A stretch of 64,000 nucleotides of DNA from Tubiluchus corallicola (taxonomy: Eukaryota > Priapulida > Priapulimorpha > Priapulimorphida > Tubiluchidae): assembly GCA_030141605.1 (NCBI GenBank), contig JAQGDQ010000171.1, forward strand, positions 60,926 through 124,925, read 5' to 3'. Positions 56,155 through 64,000 of this stretch are shown here, piece by piece. The stretch's first letter is position 1; the number at the start of each line of letters is the position of its first letter. The notes beneath the pieces were generated by a model, which saw only the letters and a list, made by a program, of their open reading frames with translations, did not search any database and had not been told where the DNA came from. The position numbers and the translations under genes are program-made.

Positions 56155-56545
56155 CGTCAAGATAGGTCAAGATGCCTGGAAGAATGTCAAGGAGTAGCAG
56201 AAAGGTGCCAAGAAAAAATTAAGGCAGCATCAAGAAGTGTCAAGGAGCGTCAAAGGTAAATAGACTCAAGCGCGTGCATCAAAGATCATGAGAAAGTTGA
56301 ATAACGTCAAGTAAGATGACACGGAGCTATAAGAAACAATATAGAAATAAACCAATGTTAAATTAATACAGCTGAGTGAAAGCCTGGATTTTTTCATCAT
56401 TGACTGGTTTTAAACTTTTCCTTGACGCTGTCAATGTTTTGATTACTTTCATGAGTTCATTACTTGTTGCTCTTAATTCTAGCCTTGACGTTTTTCCTTG
56501 ACACTTCTTGTGCCTCCTAATACTTCTTGACGTGCCTTACATCTT
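56155..56545. repeat. Clusters of GTCAAG and CTTGAC in opposed orientation
   Basis: Several gtcaag(g/a) words lie in 56157-56320 and several cttgac words in 56415-56535, so the two halves are loosely inverted around a ~90-bp centre. The pairing is too degenerate to call a defined element. Confidence 0.4.
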
Positions 56546-56612
56546 TTAGCAGTAGCGCTTCTCGCTTGCAGGTTTCATAACAACAAAGTATTGAATGATC
56601 CCTTTTCGTGCT

Positions 56613-57000
56613 CAATTCAATTCAATTAAAATATTTATTTCGGTAACTAAGACCTTGTAAAATACAATGAAATAAAATTACAAGAGTATATATATAGGGT
56701 ATGTAAATTAAAAGTTCCAATAAATTTTAGGGGCTAATTATGTAATAATTCGTTCCATTTCACAAAAAGCAAGGCTGACAAGTCCATGTGAGTTACCATG
56801 AGCAGTTATAATACTATTGCCAGTGTAAAGTAGCAACCTATTTCGAACCTATAACATGATCTTCTGCGAGTAAACATTGCAGCAGTAACTGTTAAACAAC
56901 ATGACTTTAACATCATTTGAACACATATACACAAACTTTCTTATAAAAGAGTTAATCGATATATAAAAAAGACTAATCTGGCTGTGATTGTCACAATTGG
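56613..57000 (-). mobile_element. Possible LINE 3' UTR with (AATTG)-type tail
   Basis: On the minus strand the sequence ends aaataaatattttaattg and then aattgaattgag. This resembles the ATTCA-type tail of the LINE fragment near 27900. No coding part was recognised. Confidence 0.35.
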
Positions 57001-57009
57001 CATTTATAT

Positions 57010-59370
57010 GACTCAATATAGCGCTTCAAGTTTTTTGCTTGGTGTTTTTTTAAAAACGAAACTGCATTACTGTATTTCTTCAGGGAAGCTTACAATTTGG
57101 CTTTTCCTAAACTTTGAATAAATTTCTTTTTCGTATTGATTTTCCTTTTCACATCGACCTCTTACTGGCACAAAAAGCTGCCCTTCGGGACATGGGGTTA
57201 TAAAAATAACATATTTAATATAGTTGGGTCACCTAACCGCCTCAAGTGTAATGAAAAACGGTGCCTTTTTACAACTTCTTACCCCTCCCCCTTTTTGCAA
57301 CCGTGAAAAATAGTGTCCATCTTATATAAAACGGTTGGTTACCTGATAAAATATAGTTGATGAAATAATTTCATGTTGGCCAAGCAGCGGGCCCAGAAAA
57401 ATGTTAAAAGTGTCACCCAGGAGACCTGAAAAAGGTTAGCACAGGCTAACATCTCTATTTTACACTTACTTGCCCTCTCCTTCCCTTCCCTTCCCTTCCT
57501 TTCATCCTATCCATCACCTTCTTCTGTACCGTTTCTGCTCCTCTCGGCTCCTCTGCTCTGCTCCCCTCTCTTCTGCTTTCTTCTTTTCTGCTCTTTCTCC
57601 CCTCCTCTATTCGAATGACTATTAGCATCGCCATTCTCGTCATTCTCGTCATTCTCGTCGTGGTCATCGTCAGTGTCACAATAATCGAAACCAACATTAT
57701 CATCAGTGTTATCAGTTACGTTAGCCTTTTAGTAATTTAATTAATTTTGATTCATGCAACCGGGGGAAGCCTCATTTGTTCTGAACAGTTTTTGAACATG
57801 GCTTCAGTGAACCGCCGCTGTCATAATGTATATCCCAGTGAAGCTCAATGTAGCGAATTCCCCGCCTGTTTATTTACTTATGGACAAGCAATTAGGCGTC
57901 TGATACTGGGAGTAATGCAATTTTCCTTCTCTGCGTCCCCCAAAGCGACAAAACTAAGTTTACTTTATATCAACTGCAAATCCTGCATCGACCGTCAGGG
58001 GGCGGCACCAGCCCATCCAAGGGTCGTAAAGTGACAAAATGAAGCACATTAAAACTGCCGTCAAGCATAAATTTGTCAACCTTGACAGCGATTTTTCGCC
58101 ACGAACAGTAAAGTTAAGCTGTGCAAAAGATTTGCCTGAGATCAATAAGGCAGATTCGCACCGTATCGCAACTCAGCTACTGGAGGAAAAATTTGCACGG
58201 CTAAAAATACCTGGCTGAGGATATAATTGAATTGGAATTGATCATTTCTTTGAAGAGAAAGGCAGAGAAAATGTAGGGAAGCTGACTGACGCAGTCTGGC
58301 TTCTTAACGGATGCGCTGAACACTCTTCTATCATCTTCTTTTGGTTTCAAGGTCAAGTACAACTGAAACTTGCATGGGCTTTATGTTTCATTCAGATGTG
58401 ATATGAACATTGAAAAGACGTTGTGTGTTGTGCATAGAAAAATAAGGTGATCAGAAAAAATAAGGCCCTTTTTAAAAAATTATTAAAAATTTGTTTCTCT
58501 TTGTATCGGAATAAAACTTTTTGACATGGAAATAGACGCACATTTTATTAATATTATCGGGTTTTATTAAACAAATGCAAAATTTTGGAGATTTGAAAGC
58601 GGTTTAAATAAAAAAATGAATTTTTCTAAAGAAACAAAAACATATAATTTATCCTTTAAATTTTGTTTTTACACAACTATACTACAAAAACTGTTAATTT
58701 TTTCCTGACGCTTCAATTGTTCTTCTCAGTCAGAGAATAAGTTGATAAATACCTTTTCTGACAGTCATACAAATGTCTGATATAATAAAAACAGTTATAC
58801 TAAAATCATTTTTTTATTTTTATGGTTTGATGACAGTATCAAGCATAATTTCTTTAACTTTCTTAGCAAAAATTGGTGAGCAAGTATTCAAATGTTTCAA
58901 ACTTTCTAGCTTTGCTTCTGCTAAATTTATTCACGAATTGGATAAAAATTTCCGACTCCATGACCTTTTAAAAAGGGGTTACATGAGTTGACAACGAGCA
59001 CAGTGAGAGAAGGGAATTCGAAAACATGTTTTGGAAGAAAGTAATGCGACGTTACCAAAGTGATGCTTTCGACGCTTCGTTATTAGAGAAAAAATTAACA
59101 ATAATGCACAATTGCATGAGGTCATGGCGAAAGAACTATCTTGTTCAAAAAGCTTTTAAATGGCTATAAGAATTTCCAATGTGCTCGGGCAGCGATGCGC
59201 TGAAGCAGAGCAGATGAGTGGCCGTGTGGCAACTGACTTGGCGATAGTAGTGCCGGCTGCTATTTTAATATTAGTTTTAATATTGTCCAGTCTCAACGTT
59301 TGCCTATGAATTATACTAGTTACCAGACATCTAACTGCAAACTGCAAGTGTGCTACTTAGTAACATTGCA
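57010..59370. other. Intergenic sequence, no gene recognised
   Basis: Contains pyrimidine-rich simple sequence at about 57475-57605. An open frame at 57747-58034 has no family signature. Confidence 0.3.
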
Positions 59371-59374
59371 AACC

Positions 59375-59430
59375 GTCACAAAGAAACAGCGGCGGCAGCG
59401 GCGGCAGTGGCAGCAGCAGCAGCCATGTCC
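59375..59430. repeat. GCGGCA/GCA-rich trinucleotide patch
   Basis: gcggcagcggcggcagtggc runs on into gca units. Confidence 0.8.
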
Positions 59431-59559
59431 AAGATTAAATGTTATTACGTTATGGAACTTACGTCACCGTATATGTGTTTACTGTGTAGGGTATTTAGAT
59501 TCGTTCATAATTTGTTCAGTTTTTCTACTGGTACTTAGAGTAGCGATAGCCGATTGTTC

Positions 59560-59636
59560 GTTTTGTTGTTGTTGTTATTGTTGTATTTGTTGTTGTTGCT
59601 GCTGCTGCTGCCGTTCTTCTTCTTCTTCTTCTTCTT

Positions 59637-59696
<60 letters not shown>

Positions 59697-59697
59697 G
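59560..59697. repeat. Compound trinucleotide array (TTG)n(CTG)n(TTC)n(TTA)n
   Basis: Four trinucleotide types occur in succession. The Cys/Ser/Tyr-rich frame is an artefact. Confidence 0.93.
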
Positions 59698-59699
59698 AT

Positions 59700-60600
59700 A
59701 TCTTTATACATAATAATTACTATCTAGGTCCTCCATGAGGCTTCTGTAAAGAAGGATCTTCAGTGATTTTCTTAAAGGTCATAAAAGTGTATAACATTTA
59801 TTGATGTAGAAAATGCTGATTTTTAAACTAATATCTTCTAGTTTTAAATTCTGTATATGTCTTTATTATATTTGTAGTTCTTATAATAGTGCATGACGTG
59901 TAGTCTTTCTTAGTTTTTAGCGTAAATCTTAACTTTTATATAGCTCTTTATATGCTAAAATTAACTTTAAATCAAAATTAATAAATAAAAATATATTTTT
60001 ATATCACCAAACTCCAAAAAGTGGAGCTGTACGTGACCAAACGTTCACCATATTCTGAGCCTGTAATCATAGAATCCAGAAAGAAACAATTTACGTTCAT
60101 TCGAACATTCTGTGCATCTAAGCAGCACACTCAACCATTATAAAATGAAAAACATTTACAGTGGAGCCAGATTCCCCATTATTACAGCCCACTCCTCCAA
60201 ACAAATTTTAGTGCTTAAACTGCGTAAGATGCTTTCAGAAATAATGGACAACTTATGTATGTACACATTGAGGTAACTCAATCGTGCGGTAATGAATGCG
60301 ATTCAGCCTGAAAGTTAGCCAAACAATTCTGGGACAATCGGGTCTTCCTCATGTTCAGGCTGATTCCAGAAATGGTGAAACCCATTTCCTTGGCAACGGC
60401 ACATCCCCAGCGAGAAAGCGAACTTGATTTAGCTTCGCGCATTAACGGAGGCAGCGTGAAGATTATAATCCGACCCAAATTCCCAACCGATACATTTCTC
60501 TTCATCAGAAACAAATGAATGCTCACATGACTTACCAGACACAGCTAACCCACATCAATAGTCATTTATAAATATTATAAGCATCGTTCTCTACTCGGAC
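59700..60600. other. Intergenic sequence, no feature recognised
   Basis: AT-rich, with no coding signal. Confidence 0.3.
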
Positions 60601-60603
60601 GAC

Positions 60604-60835
60604 ATGCAGTGCAAATGCAACAACGATCAACCCCTAACAAGTCGTTTTACTCTGCCCTTCGTATTTAAATACATTAACAACACCAGTAAACCATTTCAAA
60701 ATAACAGATTTAGCTTTCTTCCAATTCCTATAGTCAATTGCAGAACGGGTAATCTAAAACAAATTAGGACAATAACCGCTAGTGAACAAGTAAGCAACTC
60801 TACTTTGGAATTCTCTACCATCACAGGTTAAACAA
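60604..60835 (+). pseudogene. LINE C-terminal fragment, plus strand
   Basis: LPFVFKYINNTSKPFQNNRF, then NCRTGNLKQIRTI and NSTLEFSTI, parallels the C-terminal part of the LINE at 36717-37382 (LFLFKYINNINTPFIKNKL, HNIKQIC, VQLWNTLPS). The W-N-T-L position has changed. The copy is short and dead. Confidence 0.55.
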
Positions 60836-61177
60836 ATCAGGTCCCTATCAGCATTTAAAACAAAATCAGAATCATTAATATTAAAAAAACATGAAATATT
60901 ATCACACTAGTACGACAACATGCACAACAATTCAGAATTTCTCTATTCACGGCCAGATTAATTAAATCGTAATTTTTAATTTTTGTGATTAGTTGTAAAT
61001 ACGTTTTATTTTTAGTCATTAAGTATTGTTTCTACTCTTTTCGGATTACTGCAAAGTCGTTCAAATTGCACTGACGCATTAGCCTTTAGCATTGCAAGTA
61101 CTAACACTAATTGACAATCTCTGTAAAGTATTTTTTCAATGATTATCAATGTATTTTAATGGCAAATAATGATTATA

Positions 61178-61202
61178 TAGATATTTATATATATATATAT
61201 AT

Positions 61203-61250
<48 letters not shown>

Positions 61251-61345
61251 GCACACGCACAGTGTGTGTGTGTGTGTGTGTGTGCGTGTTTGCGTGTGTG
61301 CGTGTGTGCGTGTGTGCGTGTTTGCGTGTGTGCATGTGTGTATAT
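61178..61345. repeat. (TA)n followed by (TG)n compound dinucleotide array
   Basis: About 70 bp of alternating TA, then about 80 bp of TG with regular GCG interruptions. Confidence 0.95.
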
Positions 61346-61349
61346 GTAC

Positions 61350-62430
61350 GTAGAATTGTTGATAGGGCTAGTTGGTAACTAGCGAGATAGTTCATAATAG
61401 TTCGTTATATATTTACGTCATTCCCCATGGTGAGGAAGCGTGAAAACTTTGCAGCCTATCTTGAGTTTTATATATAAATGTAGATCTTGAAATCTCAACG
61501 ACGTCGAGCTAAGCTTCGAACCATTATAAAAGACATTTCTTGAAGGAGCTCTATGTTTATTTTACTGCGACATTTAAGAGCACTATGAGCACGTGGATCT
61601 TCCAGCGTTGTTTGCCAAGCGATCGTCACAGATAATGAAGAACTTGGTTTCATGGTATTTTAATGGCACATGACCGACGACGATAGCTTGTTAGAAATGC
61701 AACCACGCAACTGCTATCAGTGTGCTAAAATAAAAGTGAAAAGCGATCCATGTGGTTGTGAAAGGTTTGGTAATACAATGCAGACAAGCGCTGTGCTGCT
61801 GCCTGGCTTTGTTTTTGTAAAACTAAAACAAATCCTTACAAAATGTTAATCAACTGATTATCTAGCCTTGATAATGACACTAATGGGGGCAAATGTATCA
61901 GCTCATTTGGGTTACCGCTATGATGACTGTGGTAATGATGGCTTTAATAAGTTTGATAGAAACGACAACAATGACGGCGACGAGGACGACGGTGCACTAT
62001 TCTTAAATGTGCGTAAAATATAAATAACGAAATTCAATCTTCAAACACGCATAGGAAAATATAATTGTCATTTATTCACATGTGTAAATAAAGTGCAAAT
62101 TCAACTCAATTCAATTCAATTTCATTCAATTCAATTCACTTATATTCTGTTCTATCCTCTTTAATTCAGATGTAGATATCTGAAGCGGGAGTGATCGGCC
62201 ACTCGTTTAAGAGAGCTTTTATTGCTGGTATTGCAACTGATTTTGATTTCTGGTGGACGAACAATACTGCGCTGATAGCGGATGATGACAGGACTTATGA
62301 CGAGTGCGATGTCTTTTTCTTTTTTTCTTCTTCTTCTGCTTTGTCTTCTTCTTCTTGATAAAGGTCGGAATGATGATGGTAATTTTTGAGGTGACAACAA
62401 TGGTTGAATCAACGGTCAGTGGGGGCATCT
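61350..62430. other. Intergenic sequence with a LINE-like ATTCA tail near 62095-62140
   Basis: aataaagtgcaaattcaact is followed by repeated caatt units, similar to the LINE tail near 27900. No coding part was recognised upstream. Confidence 0.3.
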
Positions 62431-62444
62431 GAGACCCGGTGAGA

Positions 62445-62561
62445 TGGGTGTGTGTTTGCATGCGTATGTGAGGGAGTGTGTGTGTGTGTGTGCGTCCACG
62501 TGTGCGTGTGTGCGTGCGTGTGTGTGTGTGTGTGTGCGTGCGTGCGTGTGTGTGTGCGTGC

Positions 62562-62593
<32 letters not shown>

Positions 62594-62600
62594 GTGGTGG
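62445..62600. repeat. (TG)n/(CG)-interrupted dinucleotide array
   Basis: Alternating purine-pyrimidine sequence, with tg units broken by tgcg and cgcg. It has Z-DNA potential. Confidence 0.93.
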
Positions 62601-62619
62601 TGCTCTTTCAAATTTCAAA

Positions 62620-64000
62620 ATAGCAAAACCGTATTTTCATACTTTTACCTTATTTCGTAACCTTGTTGAAGGTAACCAGTGGGTGCAGATTAAGTCTAGA
62701 AGCAATTGGACATCTTTGCCTTCAGTTTGGTCTTATTTATCGGGTAACTTCTTTATTGCTGGAATATTGTCCAAGGAACAATTTAGCACCCAATACAGCT
62801 AATATACGCTACTTGAAGAATGAATGAAGCCATCTATCAGGATTTCAATGGCCCCGTCTGTCGAAGAAGCCCACTGCATTGAGGATTGCGACGTGACGGT
62901 TAGCGGCCACTTACTACTAATCTCGAGGACCAATAGACCATAATGACTAATCACGCTTGTTGTGACGAGTTCGACATCTACGTAATTGGAAAGCAACAGC
63001 CTCTAGCCGAACAAAACACCATATACGGAATTGTCTCAGTTGCTTAAATTATGTACCGAAGAATGGTGACTGTTATAAAGGGAGGATTTCACTTTCAGTG
63101 CCTTGAATTTTAACTTGCAAAAGGCATATCTATGTTTTCAGCAAAAACATTTTGCGATCAAGCTGTGTGTTTCAAATTATCGAAAACAGTTCAACTAAGC
63201 AAGCATTTTAAAGCTACTTACAGATAGTAAATGTTTTAGATTTACCGGCACGGGACCTGGAACAACATATTTCTTGGGACTTCTGAAAATACAATTCCTA
63301 GCATGCAATAACATCATTTGAAATTGTTTAGACACGTAGTTTATTTTTGATAAAATAATATTTTTGGATATCCTAACTGGTACGACAAATTAAAACAGAT
63401 AATGATAATGATGATGTTGATGATGGCGATGATGATAATTAAGTTATTTACCATTATAACTGTACTGTTACTCAGAAATTTCGAATGTTTGTCAGAGACA
63501 CAGGTGCCATTTTTAACCTTTCTTAGGTATGACGTCTGGCAGCGAGCGAAGTGACTTTTTTATCACTGAGCTAACGTCCACCAATAATAAATAGACTACG
63601 AAGACAAAAACTGTTTTAGCCACACAACACTTCTTGGAATTAATTATTAATAAAATGCTAAACGAAAAAGTGTTATATTAATACTGGTTTATTCCCCTCA
63701 AATGCCAATTCATAAAATTTATCACTCTTGGCATCATGCCAACATAAAATTGCATCGCGACAACAGTGTGATTATTACACAAGGATATAAAATTTTAATA
63801 GCATGCAAATACAGCACAACAAATACAAATGGTTTACAAGAGGGTAATTAATGCAATAATAAAAGGACTGCGTCAAAATATAAAATATTAAACTGGAAAA
63901 CAAGAACGTTAGATGAAGGCAGGAAGAAAAAATAGGTTTGTTCAGCCTGAAAAGAAATATTAAAATACTAATAGCGCGTTCAGACGTAAAGATTTTTCTC
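62620..64000. other. Intergenic sequence to window end, no gene recognised
   Basis: A short gat-rich patch lies near 63405-63440. No coding signal was seen. Confidence 0.35.

Noticed and set aside
59300-59698. 132-codon Cys/Ser/Tyr-rich frame
   Set aside because: Mostly translation of consecutive trinucleotide arrays.

Overview
The window is nuclear DNA of an invertebrate animal. It is AT-rich, its genes are split by long introns with GT...AG borders, microsatellites and transposon debris are abundant, and vertebrate-type (TAACCC)n telomere-like patches occur inside the sequence. Two gene types point to a protostome, most likely a lophotrochozoan (mollusc, annelid, brachiopod or similar). 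One is a cytoplasmic intermediate filament protein that keeps a lamin-length rod and a lamin tail domain. The other is a calexcitin/sarcoplasmic-type EF-hand protein. The phylum cannot be fixed from the sequence alone.

Three multi-exon genes could be assembled by hand, all on the + strand. In each, splice phases agree across every junction. (1) 10187-16013: seven coding exons, 312 aa, a calexcitin-like EF-hand Ca2+-binding protein with an unusual C-terminal extension of about 78 residues. (2) 20584-31291: twelve coding exons, 605 aa, a cytoplasmic intermediate filament protein. (3) 42100-49292: five coding exons, 540 aa, a secreted short-chain collagen. It has 82 uninterrupted Gly-X-Y triplets in one exon, an RGD, a Cys-rich knot just before the helix, and an unusual acidic hexapeptide-repeat N-terminal domain. 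The genes do not form a pathway, though an IF protein and a collagen could both serve an epithelium.

Layout: 1-10.1 kb is intergenic, with a degenerate minisatellite, telomere-like DNA, trinucleotide arrays, foldback/MITE-like repeats, and two Penelope-like remnants carrying hammerhead-ribozyme-like cores. 10.2-17 kb is the EF-hand gene. 17.9-18.9 kb is an 11-copy, 92-bp satellite. 20.6-31.6 kb is the IF gene, whose introns hold a LINE 3' fragment, a 141-bp foldback, a (TTCTA)n that abuts a splice acceptor, and a (GAAT)n array. 31.6-42 kb is gene-poor and rich in repeats: a LINE 3' end, TTAA-flanked MITEs, a tRNA-derived SINE and a Penelope fragment. 42.1-49.8 kb is the collagen gene, whose introns carry extreme low-complexity DNA. 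49.8-64 kb holds no gene I could recognise; it contains a homopurine tract, a hAT-type MITE with an 8-bp target duplication, and microsatellites.

I found no prokaryotic-style system, CRISPR array or rRNA. The most unusual items are the hexapeptide-repeat collagen, the tailed calexcitin, the vestigial duplicated exon start in the IF gene, the Penelope/hammerhead-like elements, and the minisatellite that is open in three frames.
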